Notes under the pieces: model-generated
Database searches by the model: none
What the model saw: the letters and a program-made list of their open reading frames with translations, nothing else
Told to the model about the DNA's origin: nothing
Origin: Syntrophaceae bacterium UBA4778
GTDB taxonomy: Bacteria; Desulfobacterota; Syntrophia; Syntrophales; UBA4778
Assembly (NCBI GenBank): GCA_002403175.1
Contig: DHHG01000199.1
Span: 1 to 46,111, forward strand
DNA length: 46,111 bases
Direction: 5' to 3'
Position numbers and translations under genes: made by a program
In this document: in pieces, positions 25,416-34,202 of the stretch
How positions within the stretch are numbered: the first letter of the stretch is position 1
How the letters are laid out: every line of letters starts with the position of its first letter

Positions 25416-27536
25416 ATGGATATGAAATTTACCAGAAGACAATTTATTAAGGGAGCGGCGGTCTTGGGGGCAGGAATGGCCCTACCGCTCAAATTTGGAG
25501 TGCGGAGCGCCCATGCTTTCTACCAGAGTCCCGGACTTTCGAAATATGCTACGATACTCCGCAGCGTCGGTCCCGGCCAGATTCCGGTTGCCATTCCGGA
25601 TGGAACATCCGCTCCTGTTACGGGAGTGGCTCATTACAAGATGGCAATCCAGCAATTCACGGACCAACTTCATCCGACCTTCGGCCCGAATTCGACAAAA
25701 CTGTGGGGGTTTAATCCTTACAATGCACTGGGGGTGAACGGGATACCGACTCCGGCCCATTTGGGAGGAATCATTGTTGCCCAAAAAGGCACGCCGATCC
25801 AGATCACATTCCGTAATAATCTTCCTTCGACAGCTATCATTCCGGTTGATAGAACGATCCCGGGCGCCAATCAAGCCCAGAACAGGATAGCTGTCCACCT
25901 TCATGGCGGACTCGTTCCCTGGATCAGTGATGGAGGCCCATTCGACTGGTGGGCTCCGAACGGTACACACGGACTCAGTTTCCTGAATAATCAGGTACTC
26001 CATCCATCAGCTGCCGCGAATGAAGCGGAATATTATTATGGAAATAATCAGAGCGCCCGGTTTGTCTGGTATCACGACCATGCGTGGGGTATAACCCGCA
26101 TAAATGCTTATGCAGGAGTAGCATCGGGATATATCATCCGGGATGCGGCCGAAGCGGCGATGCGCAATTTCGGATTGCCCGATTTTATCGAAAATGGCGG
26201 ATACGAGCTGCCGATAGTCATTCAAGATAAAATCTTTGTAAGCTCGAATATCGGAAGCCTGGATCCTACCTGGGTTGCGAAGGGTCTTCCGACAACACCG
26301 GGGAGCCTCTGGTATCCTCATATCTACGAGAAAAACCGCTGGCGGCTTCTGGGCTCCGCAAGTAGATTGCCCAATCCTTCAGTAATAGCTGAAATGTTCG
26401 GCGACACCATGCTGGTTAACGGCACAGTCTATCCGCAGATCAACATTGAAGCCAGACCATACCGTTTCCGTCTGCTGAATGCCTGCAATGCACGATTCCT
26501 CAACCTTCAGCTGCTGAAAGCGAACACCGACACAGCCGACGGTGTCACCATCGTTAATGGACAGGCGATCAACGATCCAGGCCCCAACTGGCTTGTCCTT
26601 GGAACCGAAGGTGGTTTCCTTTCGAACCCGGTTACCGTTCCGTCGAAGGCACCCTTCGATCCCACAACCCTTCTGGGCAGCCTCGTAACCGGGAACGCGG
26701 AGCGCTGGGATGTGATTGTCGACTTTACCGGACTTTCCGGAAATTCCTATATTCTTTATAATGATGCCCCGGCCCCCTTCCCCGGTCCCGACCCACGCAA
26801 TGACTATTACTTCGGGAATTTGACCAATCCTGTCGGACCTACCCAGCCGGGATTCGGACCGGACACACGAATCATGATGAAATTTAATATTGTTCCGGCG
26901 CAGGGAAACGTACCCCCCGTAACCCTCACGCAGCCCGGCAATTGGAATCCGGGGATTGATCCCTTCCTGATTCCTGTGAGCAATATCGTGAATGGAACCT
27001 GGACCGTACCTGCCGGGGCGACTGTCCGGAGGTTGACTCTCAACGAACAGTTCGACGCGTACGGGCGCCTGACACAGTTCCTGGGGACCGACACCGTGGG
27101 TCCCTCCGGGAAGCTTGGCAGAACCTATTCCGATCCGGCTACGGAAACACCCACTGCGGGAGATGTAGAAGTCTGGGAGATCGGCAATCTTACCGGCGAT
27201 ACGCATCCTATCCATTTCCATCTTGTTAATGTCCAGATCCTGGACCGAACTCCTTTCAATGCAGCAACGTACACCGGGGGCGCATTCACGCTGACAGGGC
27301 CGCCCCGCCCCCCGGAGGCTTACGAACTCGGGTGGAAGGAGACGGTCAAAATGCATCCGGGAGAAGTAATCCGGGTCATTATGAAATTCGATGTCCCACC
27401 TATTCTGAAGGCAGACGGAACGACCGTGGTCCCCACACCACCGAGCCCGCGGACGGGTGGCAATGAGTATGTCTGGCATTGCCACATCCTTGAGCACGAG
27501 GAACACGATATGATGCGGCCTTTGGTCGTTTCTTAA
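25416..27536 (+). CDS. Tat-exported multicopper oxidase
   Basis: A 706-residue copper enzyme that would oxidise a substrate (phenolic compound, Cu(I), Fe(II) or Mn(II)) while reducing O2 to water. A twin-arginine signal (TRRQFIKGAAVLG) implies export in folded form. All four-copper ligand motifs are present: HLHGG (H161, H163), WYHDH (H220, H222), HPIHFH (H597, H600, H602) and HCHILEHEEHDMM (H688, C689, H690, H694, M699). The type 1 site therefore has Cys, two His and an axial Met. The HLHGG...DGGPFDWW context resembles CotA/bilirubin-oxidase-like enzymes. It has a strong ribosome-binding site (GGAGGGGAGG region), follows the PEP-CTERM gene by 28 nt, and lies between the two T2SS gene clusters. 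The substrate cannot be read from the sequence. Confidence 0.95.
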   Translation: MDMKFTRRQFIKGAAVLGAGMALPLKFGVRSAHAFYQSPGLSKYATILRSVGPGQIPVAIPDGTSAPVTGVAHYKMAIQQFTDQLHPTFGPNSTKLWGFNPYNALGVNGIPTPAHLGGIIVAQKGTPIQITFRNNLPSTAIIPVDRTIPGANQAQNRIAVHLHGGLVPWISDGGPFDWWAPNGTHGLSFLNNQVLHPSAAANEAEYYYGNNQSARFVWYHDHAWGITRINAYAGVASGYIIRDAAEAAMRNFGLPDFIENGGYELPIVIQDKIFVSSNIGSLDPTWVAKGLPTTPGSLWYPHIYEKNRWRLLGSASRLPNPSVIAEMFGDTMLVNGTVYPQINIEARPYRFRLLNACNARFLNLQLLKANTDTADGVTIVNGQAINDPGPNWLVLGTEGGFLSNPVTVPSKAPFDPTTLLGSLVTGNAERWDVIVDFTGLSGNSYILYNDAPAPFPGPDPRNDYYFGNLTNPVGPTQPGFGPDTRIMMKFNIVPAQGNVPPVTLTQPGNWNPGIDPFLIPVSNIVNGTWTVPAGATVRRLTLNEQFDAYGRLTQFLGTDTVGPSGKLGRTYSDPATETPTAGDVEVWEIGNLTGDTHPIHFHLVNVQILDRTPFNAATYTGGAFTLTGPPRPPEAYELGWKETVKMHPGEVIRVIMKFDVPPILKADGTTVVPTPPSPRTGGNEYVWHCHILEHEEHDMMRPLVVS

Positions 27537-27569
27537 GGAACAAGTAGGAAACAGCTAGCTCACAAATTG

Positions 27570-27592
27570 AGGCCCTGCAATACGCAGGGCCT
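27570..27592 (+). terminator. Hairpin terminator after the multicopper oxidase gene
   Basis: AGGCCCTGC (27570-27578) and GCAGGGCCT (27584-27592) form a perfect nine-base-pair stem with an AATAC loop, 33 nt after the stop codon. The following bases (TTGGATTCT) are only partly T-rich, so termination may be incomplete and allow read-through into cusB, which starts 30 nt later. Confidence 0.65.
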
Positions 27593-27622
27593 TTGGATTC
27601 TATTCCCAATCGATGAATCGCC

Positions 27623-28822
27623 ATGAAAAGGATAATCTTAATAAGCCTTGCATTTGTTATTATCGGGATTTCGTTCGGAGCAGGCTTTTGGCTTCGGACG
27701 AGTTATCCTGAAACGGTCTCTCTAAAAGCAGAACCAATCGGTTCTATGAGCAAATCCGTTTCTCCCGATTCCGATGAAGACTCGTCTCTTGTCCCCGGAA
27801 CCGTCGAAATAAGCGAAGCCAATCGAAAAAGAATGGGAGTCCGTCTGGAAACGGTTGAAAGAAAATCGCACAAACAAAGTATCAGGCTGCTGGGACGGGT
27901 CACTGCCGACGAGACCAGGATTTACCGGATCAACGCCGCCGTGGAAGGTTGGATTCGGGATGTTACGGAAGTCACAACCGGAAGTCGTGTCGGGAGGGAT
28001 CGGGTCCTCGCCTGGTTTTACAGTCCCGAATTTCTGAGCGCTCAACAGGCATACATCTATGCCCTTTCATCCATGGACCGGTTTCAGGCAAGCGGGAAGG
28101 AACCGACTGCCCAGATTGCACTGACGCGTCTCAATCTTCAGCAATACAAAGACACTCTGCGAAATTTAGGGATGTCGGATATCCAGATTGAGCAAATAGG
28201 AAAAACCCGTCAATACACTGAATCGATCGAGATCCGCGCGCCTGCGGGCGGATTCGTGACCTTCCGCAATATAACCAAAGGGCTGCGATTTGAGAAAGGG
28301 ACTGAACTATTCAGGATCGTAGATCTGGCACGGGTCTGGATTCTGGCGGATGTTTATGAAAATGACATCGGGGGTATCCGGCCCGGAACCGGCGTGAAAG
28401 TATTCCTGAAACAGCAGCAGAAAATAATTCCGGCCAGAGTTTCCGGGGTTCTTCCGCAATTTGATGCAACAACGCGAACCATGAAAGTTCGCCTTGAGGC
28501 TGAAAATCCTGAATTCGCCCTCAGGCCTGATATGTTTGTGGATCTGGTTTTTCCGCTGGAAACATCCGAAGCACTGACAATTCCGGCAGAGGCCGTTATC
28601 GATTCGGGATTGCGGAAAACCGTTTTTATCGAAAGCGGCAGGGATTTCCTTCAGCCTCGGGAGATAGAGACTGGTCGCAGATACGGCAACCGTGTCGAGA
28701 TAGTTCGCGGACTCGCTCCCGGTGAGCGGATTGTCGTCTCCGGTAATTTTCTCATCGATGCAGAAAGCAAAATGGATCTGGATCTCACCGGAATGCCTGG
28801 CGAGCGGAACTGTACCAAATAA
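27623..28822 (+). CDS. cusB: RND efflux periplasmic adaptor, CusB-type
   Basis: The 399-residue protein is a membrane-fusion protein that would join the inner-membrane pump CusA to an outer-membrane channel. It has an N-terminal membrane or signal segment (ISLAFVIIGISFGAGFWLR). The usual domains follow: barrel-sandwich halves (LLGRVTADETRIYRINAAVE, IEIRAPAGGFVTFRN), a helical hairpin between them (SPEFLSAQQAYIYALSSM), then beta-barrel and membrane-proximal domains (ADVYENDIGGIRPGTGVKVF). This pattern is specific to heavy-metal CusB-like adaptors. There is no N-terminal YHCPMHP metal domain. The ATG at 27623 lacks a strong ribosome-binding site. It lies just after a possible terminator and 119 nt before cusA. 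Confidence 0.92.
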   Translation: MKRIILISLAFVIIGISFGAGFWLRTSYPETVSLKAEPIGSMSKSVSPDSDEDSSLVPGTVEISEANRKRMGVRLETVERKSHKQSIRLLGRVTADETRIYRINAAVEGWIRDVTEVTTGSRVGRDRVLAWFYSPEFLSAQQAYIYALSSMDRFQASGKEPTAQIALTRLNLQQYKDTLRNLGMSDIQIEQIGKTRQYTESIEIRAPAGGFVTFRNITKGLRFEKGTELFRIVDLARVWILADVYENDIGGIRPGTGVKVFLKQQQKIIPARVSGVLPQFDATTRTMKVRLEAENPEFALRPDMFVDLVFPLETSEALTIPAEAVIDSGLRKTVFIESGRDFLQPREIETGRRYGNRVEIVRGLAPGERIVVSGNFLIDAESKMDLDLTGMPGERNCTK

Positions 28823-28941
28823 TTTTACTATCATATAGGCTGAGAAGATAAGAGTCGTATTGTCCTCCTCTGAATTGACATATATCCGTGCCACCAACAC
28901 GTCCTAATTTCAGTTTTTCGGGCTTTGCCGATCGGGGTAAA

Positions 28942-31900
28942 ATGATTAATAAGATTATCGATTTTTCTGTCCGGAACAGGATCATTATCTTTGCTCTGAC
29001 GGCGGCAGCCTGCCTTGCAGGATGGTGGTCGATGCGGAATATGGCGCTCGACTCCATTCCCGATATCAGCGATACCCAGGTAATTATTTATTCACGCTGG
29101 GACCGCAGTCCGGAAATCATAGAGGACCAGGTCACATATCCGATTGTAACAACCATGACAGGGGCACCAAACGTCAGGTCGGTCCGGGGATTTTCTGATT
29201 TCGGGTATTCCTTTGTCTATGTAATATTCGAAGATGATACCGATATCTACTGGGCTCGCTCCCGAACACAAGAATATCTCGCATCCGTTCTTCCGCGTCT
29301 TCCGGAAGGGGTCCGAACCGAACTGGGCCCGGATGCCTCCTCTCTCGGTTGGGTGTTCCAGTACGCACTCGTAGATCATTCAGGGAAATACTCCCTGGCG
29401 GATTTGCGCGCCTGGCAGGACTGGTATCTGCGCTTTCACCTGAAGAGCGTGCCCGGTGTTGCCGAAGTCGCTCCGATCGGGGGATTCAGTAAACAGTACC
29501 AGGTAAATGTCGATCCGAACCGTCTTCAGGCTTACGGTATATCGATCAATCGGGTTGTAGAGGCCGTCAGGGGGGGAAATAGGGAAACAGGAGGACGCCT
29601 GATCGATTTCGGCGGATCTGAATATATGATTCGCGGTCACGGTTACTCACGATCCCTTCAGGATTTCGAAAACATTGTCTTGACGGCGACAGACAACGGC
29701 ACTCCGGTTCGCATCCGTGATATCGGCCAGGTTGCTCTGGGACCAGAGCTGCGGCGCGGCGTCGCCGATCTGGATGGTGCGGGTGAGGTCGTTTCCGGAA
29801 TTATCGTTATGCGCCATGGCCAGAACGCATTGGAAGTTATCGATCGCGTGAAAAAAAAGATCCGGGAAATTGAGCCGGGGCTTCCCAAAGGTGTGAGTAT
29901 CCTGCCGGTCTATGATCGATCCGATCTGATCCGGCGTTCTATTGATAATCTGAAATCCACGATTACTGAAATCATTCTTATCGTGGTATTTATTATCATT
30001 CTTTTTTTACGGCACATCCCGAGCGCGCTGATTCCGGTGATTACGATTCCGGTTGCGGTGCTGTTGTCGTTTATTCCTTTTCGAATGTTGGGAATCACAG
30101 CAAATGTCATGTCTCTGGCGGGTATCGCCATAGCAATCGGTGCCCTGGTGGATGCCGCCATCGTGGTAGTCGAACAAACGCACAAGGGCCTGGAGGATTG
30201 GGAAAAAGGGGGACGGCGAAAAGAGCCCCGCGAAGTGGTTATAGCAGCCGTGAGACAGGTTGCCGGTCCGAGTTTTCTCGCTCTTCTGCTGATCGGTGTG
30301 TCCTTTCTCCCGGTGCTCACCCTGGAAGCCCAGGAAGGACGCCTCTTCAAGCCCCTAGCCTATACCAAAACGTTCGCAATTGTAATCGCCGCCTTTCTGG
30401 CCATCACACTTGATCCTGCCCTGCGCATTTCTTTAACAAGGATGAATCCGGTCACCGTCCGACCGCGGTGCTTGAACAGAATCTGGTCGGCAATTTTCAA
30501 TCCTTCGATCCAGGCTGAAGAGAATAACCGAATCAGCAGCTCCCTTGTCCGTGTTTATGAGCCGGTCGTAAATTGGACTCTGCAGCACAAATGGCTTGTG
30601 ATCACGGGGGCGCTTATCATGATGATGGCAACCGTTCCCGTTTTTCTAAAATTGGGTTCGGAATACATGCCCCCTTTTGAGGAAGGTTCTCTTCTCTACA
30701 TGCCTACAACACCGCCCGGAATATCGATTGCAGAAGCAAAAAAACTGCTGGAAGCCTCCGACCAAATTATCAGAGGTTTCCCTGAGGTCGAAAGGGTACT
30801 GGGGAAAGCAGGTAGGGCTGAGTCGGCTACCGATCCGGCGCCATTATCCATGCTGGAAACGCTTATTATTTTAAAACCGAAGGAGCAGTGGCCGCATATT
30901 GAAACATGGTATTCAGGATGGTCTCCAAATTGGCTGAAGAGTTTTTTTCGCCTTTTTACCCCCGATCACTTGTCTCAGGATGAACTCATTCACCGGATGA
31001 ATGAGGCCCTGCAATTTCCGGGTGTAGCGAATGCCTGGACCATGCCGATCAAGGGAAGAATCGAGATGTTAAGCACCGGCCTGAAAACGCCGGTTGGACT
31101 GAAAGTAACCGGTCCCGATTTAGAAACAATCGAAAAAATAGGGACTCAGGCAGAATCTGTCCTGAAAGGCATCAGGGGAACTCGTGGCGTATTTTCAGAG
31201 AAAACTGCCAGAGGCTATTTCCTCGATCTCGATTGGGATCGAGAAGCTCTTTCCCGATACGGTTTGAGTATCGATGAGGTACAGGAAACTGTAGCTCGCT
31301 CTATCGGCGGAGAGAATGTAACAACCACCGTCGAGGGGCGGGAGCGCTATTCCGTCAATGTTCGCTTTATGCGCGATTTCCGCTCCGACCCGGATATCAT
31401 TGGACGCGTACTCGTTCCTGCTGCAGGAGGAAAAATTCAGATACCTTTATCTCAACTGGCTCTGATCAGCACAAAGACGGGCCCTTCGATGATACGCAAT
31501 GAAGACGGATTACTGACCGGATACGTATACATCGATGTCGCTGGCCGGGACGAGAACGGTTTCATCACCGAGGCCGGTCGAATTCTGAAGGAAAAATTAA
31601 GCCTTCCAGCCGGGTGCGCACTGTCCTGGAGCGGACAGTATGAGGCTGTAAATCGCATGCAGAATCGCCTGAAAACGGTCATTCCAATGACCATCCTGAT
31701 GATAACTATTTTGCTCTACGCAAATACCCGATCCCTGATCAGAACGGCAATTGTCCTGCTGTCTGTACCTTTTTCCGCGATAGGCGCCTTCTGGTTTCTG
31801 TACTTACTCGGTTACAACATGAGCACCGGTGTATGGATCGGTCTCATCGCCCTCCTTGGTGTCGATGCCGAAACGGGCATATTCATGCTTCTGTATCTGG

Positions 31901-32232
31901 ATCTTGCCTGTGAAAAGGCCAGACGACATGGTCATCTGAGAAACATCGAAGATATTAGGACTGCCGTCAAGTACGGAGCCGCCCAGCGATTGCGTCCGAA
32001 AGTCATGACCGTCGCCGCAATGTTTTTCGGCCTGGTCCCGATCATGTGGTCGAATGGCGCCGGCTCCGATATCATGAAGCACATTGCCGCACCCATGATC
32101 GGCGGCATTGCAACTTCATTTTTTCTGGAACTGTTGATCTATCCTGTAATTTATCAGAGTTTGAGAGAGTACCTCGAAAGGAGAAAAAACTCGGCGCTCA
32201 CGCCCGAGTATCCGGCGTATGCGGAAGGATAA
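28942..32232 (+). CDS. cusA: Heavy-metal RND efflux pump, CusA-type (Cu(I)/Ag(I) likely)
   Basis: This 1096-residue inner-membrane pump (HME-RND family) drives metal export with the proton gradient. It shows the early CusA motifs (PDISDTQVIIYSRWDRSPE), the proton-relay Asp region (GALVDAAIVVVEQTHK) and GVDAETGIFMLLYL in a late membrane helix. The Met trio expected for Cu(I)/Ag(I) is present: M587 in LLYMPTTPPG, M637 in PAPLSMLETL, and M709 in RIEMLSTGLK. The 50-residue spacing of the first two equals that of E. coli M573/M623 (recalled from memory), while the third is about 23 residues further on because of an insertion near ETWYSGWSPNW. The ATG at 28942 follows GGGG; a GTG at 28888 would extend it by 18 residues. 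No cusC is adjacent. Confidence 0.93.
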   Translation: MINKIIDFSVRNRIIIFALTAAACLAGWWSMRNMALDSIPDISDTQVIIYSRWDRSPEIIEDQVTYPIVTTMTGAPNVRSVRGFSDFGYSFVYVIFEDDTDIYWARSRTQEYLASVLPRLPEGVRTELGPDASSLGWVFQYALVDHSGKYSLADLRAWQDWYLRFHLKSVPGVAEVAPIGGFSKQYQVNVDPNRLQAYGISINRVVEAVRGGNRETGGRLIDFGGSEYMIRGHGYSRSLQDFENIVLTATDNGTPVRIRDIGQVALGPELRRGVADLDGAGEVVSGIIVMRHGQNALEVIDRVKKKIREIEPGLPKGVSILPVYDRSDLIRRSIDNLKSTITEIILIVVFIIILFLRHIPSALIPVITIPVAVLLSFIPFRMLGITANVMSLAGIAIAIGALVDAAIVVVEQTHKGLEDWEKGGRRKEPREVVIAAVRQVAGPSFLALLLIGVSFLPVLTLEAQEGRLFKPLAYTKTFAIVIAAFLAITLDPALRISLTRMNPVTVRPRCLNRIWSAIFNPSIQAEENNRISSSLVRVYEPVVNWTLQHKWLVITGALIMMMATVPVFLKLGSEYMPPFEEGSLLYMPTTPPGISIAEAKKLLEASDQIIRGFPEVERVLGKAGRAESATDPAPLSMLETLIILKPKEQWPHIETWYSGWSPNWLKSFFRLFTPDHLSQDELIHRMNEALQFPGVANAWTMPIKGRIEMLSTGLKTPVGLKVTGPDLETIEKIGTQAESVLKGIRGTRGVFSEKTARGYFLDLDWDREALSRYGLSIDEVQETVARSIGGENVTTTVEGRERYSVNVRFMRDFRSDPDIIGRVLVPAAGGKIQIPLSQLALISTKTGPSMIRNEDGLLTGYVYIDVAGRDENGFITEAGRILKEKLSLPAGCALSWSGQYEAVNRMQNRLKTVIPMTILMITILLYANTRSLIRTAIVLLSVPFSAIGAFWFLYLLGYNMSTGVWIGLIALLGVDAETGIFMLLYLDLACEKARRHGHLRNIEDIRTAVKYGAAQRLRPKVMTVAAMFFGLVPIMWSNGAGSDIMKHIAAPMIGGIATSFFLELLIYPVIYQSLREYLERRKNSALTPEYPAYAEG

Positions 32233-32256
32233 AAAATTAAAAAAAAGGAGGTAAAT

Positions 32257-32580
32257 ATGAAAAAGAGAATCCTGATGTATCTGATCGCGGCGTTTTCGAT
32301 CATTTGTTTTACCGCCCACAACGGTCTGGCCGAAACAGGATCGGCACCCCCAAAGGCACAGAAAACCATTGTGAAAGGTAAAATTGATTATGATGAACGT
32401 TACGGAGGATATTATATTCGTGGAGAAAACCCTCCATCTCAGCTTTTTATTGTGAATCCGGATTCAAAGAAATTGGATGAATTGAAAAAGCGCGACGCGA
32501 ATGTACAGATTGAAGGTCGGCTGACGATGGGGGCAGACCATATAAGAATTGATAAAATAAACGGCCAAAAATATCCCTGA
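32257..32580 (+). CDS. Small exported protein of unknown function
   Basis: A 107-residue protein with a clear signal peptide (MKKRILMYLIAAFSIICFTA, cleavage near residue 24). A compact basic beta-rich domain follows (VKGKIDYDERYGGYYIRGEN, ANVQIEGRLTMGADHIRID). The pattern resembles small OB-fold-like periplasmic proteins, but I do not recognise a named family. It has a strong ribosome-binding site (AAGGAGG) and starts 24 nt after cusA, so it is very likely cotranscribed with the pump. It could play the part of the periplasmic copper carrier CusF, which is absent, but it lacks the CusF Met/Trp/His motifs, so this is only a positional guess. Confidence 0.75.
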   Translation: MKKRILMYLIAAFSIICFTAHNGLAETGSAPPKAQKTIVKGKIDYDERYGGYYIRGENPPSQLFIVNPDSKKLDELKKRDANVQIEGRLTMGADHIRIDKINGQKYP

Positions 32581-32700
32581 TGCCGGTTAAGGACGCTAGC
32601 TTCGAATTTGAAAGAAATATACACATTTATCATGAGGCGGTTCGTTCTGTTTCAGATCCTCTCATAAGATAAAAAAGCAAAAAAGAACAGGGAGAGTACG

Positions 32701-33225
32701 ATGAAAAAATACATCTTTTTATTTATCGCGGTGTGCTGCTTTTATTCGCTTCAGGTTTTTGCAAATGATGATGTGAAGGAATTTCCAACCTGTAAATATT
32801 GCGGGATGGATCGCCAGCGATTTGCAAGCAGTCGTGTCGTGATTGCTTATGATGACGGCACTACGGTAGGGACATGCAGCCTTCATTGCGCAGCAGTCGA
32901 TCTTGCGATTAATATCGACAAGACTCCAAAACAGCTCCTGATCGCCGATTACAACTCAAAAGAACTGATCGATTTCGATAAAGCCTTCTGGATTATGGGT
33001 GGAAACAAGCCCGGCGTGATGACGGGACGGGCGAAATGGGCCTTTGCCGAAGCGAAATCGGCAGAAAGCTTTGTAAAAATGAACGGCGGAACATTAGTAA
33101 ATCCCGATCAGGTATTCCGTTGCGCGTATGAAGATATGCATGCCGACACCAAGATGATCCGGGAAAAAAGAAAACTGAAACGGATCAAAATGCAGATGCA
33201 ATCCGGTCCTCATCCTCAGCATTGA
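32701..33225 (+). CDS. NosL-family copper-binding protein (copy 1)
   Basis: NosL proteins bind Cu(I) in the periplasm and help supply copper to NosZ; related proteins occur beside other copper enzymes. This 174-residue copy has a signal peptide (IFLFIAVCCFYSLQVFA) and no clear lipobox. The NosL motif CKYCGM follows (C31, C34, M36), then a second candidate metal site CSLHC (C59-C63), and a His/Met-bearing C-terminus (MQMQSGPHPQH). The ATG at 32701 follows AGGGAGAG. It sits 120 nt after the small exported gene. With no nosZ nearby, delivery to the multicopper oxidase or to a membrane cuproenzyme is more likely; that is inference. Confidence 0.87.
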   Translation: MKKYIFLFIAVCCFYSLQVFANDDVKEFPTCKYCGMDRQRFASSRVVIAYDDGTTVGTCSLHCAAVDLAINIDKTPKQLLIADYNSKELIDFDKAFWIMGGNKPGVMTGRAKWAFAEAKSAESFVKMNGGTLVNPDQVFRCAYEDMHADTKMIREKRKLKRIKMQMQSGPHPQH

Positions 33226-33297
33226 GCATGGTTTCCCCAAACAATGAAACTGATTTTTGTATTTTACAAAAGCCACATACGAGGGAATGGACCGGGT

Positions 33298-33326
33298 TTG
33301 AAGAGCAAAACGTCGCGCAGTAATAC
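33298..33326 (+). promoter_or_regulatory. Likely sigma-70 promoter of the second NosL operon
   Basis: TTGAAG (33298-33303) and TAATAC (33321-33326) are separated by exactly 17 nt and end about 25 nt before the start codon of the second NosL gene. The predicted transcript would have a very short leader. It would let the NosL2-ABC genes be expressed apart from cusBA. Confidence 0.4.
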
Positions 33327-33349
33327 TAACTTCAGGAACAACATACAAT

Positions 33350-33853
33350 GTGAAAATCATGTTTTCTGATCACCGGATTCCAAGATTATCTCTATTTGTC
33401 CTGCTGATTTCCATGTTCCTGATGAATTTCCAATCGGCCTGGGGGGCCGATTGGAAACGACCATTACCTGGTCCCAAAGACAAATGCCCGGTGTGCGGAA
33501 TGTTTGTATCCAAATATCCCGATTTCATGGCACGGGTCGATTTTCAGGATGGTTCATCTGCTTTTTTCGACGGAGTGAAAGACCTCTCCAGATACCTTCT
33601 GGAACCAAAAAAGTACGGGCATAGGAAGGCAAAGATAAACTCTTTGTATGTGACTGATTATTACTCCCTGAAACAGATCGATGGACACATTGCTTTTTAT
33701 GTTCTCGGCAGTGATGTCTATGGGCCGATGGGGCGCGAGCTGATCCCGTTTGAAAAAGAGGCAGATGCAAGAGAATTTCTGAAGGACCATAAGGGATTAT
33801 CCGTTCTGAGATTCGGGAACATTACCCTGCAAATCATCAGGAGTCTGGATTGA
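33350..33853 (+). CDS. NosL-family copper-binding protein (copy 2)
   Basis: A 167-residue exported protein, different in sequence from the first copy. The signal segment (LSLFVLLISMFLMNFQSAWG) is followed by the NosL motif KCPVCGMFVSKYPDFMARV (C46, C49, M51) and the family pattern FFDGVKDLSRYLL. It is not a lipoprotein by inspection. The start may be GTG at 33350 or the ATG three codons later at 33359; ribosome-binding sites are weak for both. The stop overlaps the TTG start of the next gene. Because it is in one unit with an ABC exporter-type permease and ATPase, it may be the substrate-binding or copper-receiving part of that system. Confidence 0.87.
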   Translation: MKIMFSDHRIPRLSLFVLLISMFLMNFQSAWGADWKRPLPGPKDKCPVCGMFVSKYPDFMARVDFQDGSSAFFDGVKDLSRYLLEPKKYGHRKAKINSLYVTDYYSLKQIDGHIAFYVLGSDVYGPMGRELIPFEKEADAREFLKDHKGLSVLRFGNITLQIIRSLD

Positions 33854-34194
33854 GAAAATCGAATCTTTATTTTATAACTCTTTCTGCCCAGGTGATTCTC
33901 CTGATATCGACCTTTCTTCATTCCAAGCTAGAAGGGGAACTCAGGAGGCAAACCCGTGAGCAAATGTCAAAAATGGTACATCAGCTCTCTCTCACGGACC
34001 TGTGCCTTCTGTCGGAAGCAAGCTATACAAGACACTTGTCGCAGGCGGATCTTCATACCCCTTTTCAGGATAACCCCTTTTCGATGGACCACTTCCCTTC
34101 CGGTTCGCTCGTCATACCGCCCGTGGAAAATTTTAAGCTGAAAAGTATGTGCTCAATGCAGGATTCAAAGTTCATGGTGCAATTGAAAGAATAA
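33850..34194 (+). CDS. Small membrane-anchored protein of unknown function, TTG start
   Basis: I do not recognise a named family for this 114-residue protein. It has one N-terminal membrane helix (about residues 6-23) followed by a soluble part. That part carries a striking motif-like stretch: LSLTDLCLLSEASYTRHLSQ, then ADLHTPFQDNPF and DHFPSGSLVIPP. These hold several His and a Cys (H44, C52, H62, H69, H81) that could bind metal. The TTG start at 33850 is supported by AGGAG six bases upstream and by overlap with the NosL stop (TTGA). It is followed after eight bases by the ABC permease gene, so it belongs to the same unit. Confidence 0.7.
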   Translation: MRKSNLYFITLSAQVILLISTFLHSKLEGELRRQTREQMSKMVHQLSLTDLCLLSEASYTRHLSQADLHTPFQDNPFSMDHFPSGSLVIPPVENFKLKSMCSMQDSKFMVQLKE

Positions 34195-34202
34195 GGGAGA
34201 AC

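Noticed and set aside
26379..27506. Long open frame (375 codons) antisense to the multicopper oxidase
   Set aside because: It lies wholly opposite a gene with complete copper motifs, contains no recognisable domain and has no ribosome-binding site. Long antisense frames are common over genes with this codon use.
32701..33853. Possible denitrification (nos) cluster
   Set aside because: Only NosL-type proteins are present. There is no nosZ, nosD or nosR, and the ABC proteins are FtsX/LolD-like rather than NosFY-like.
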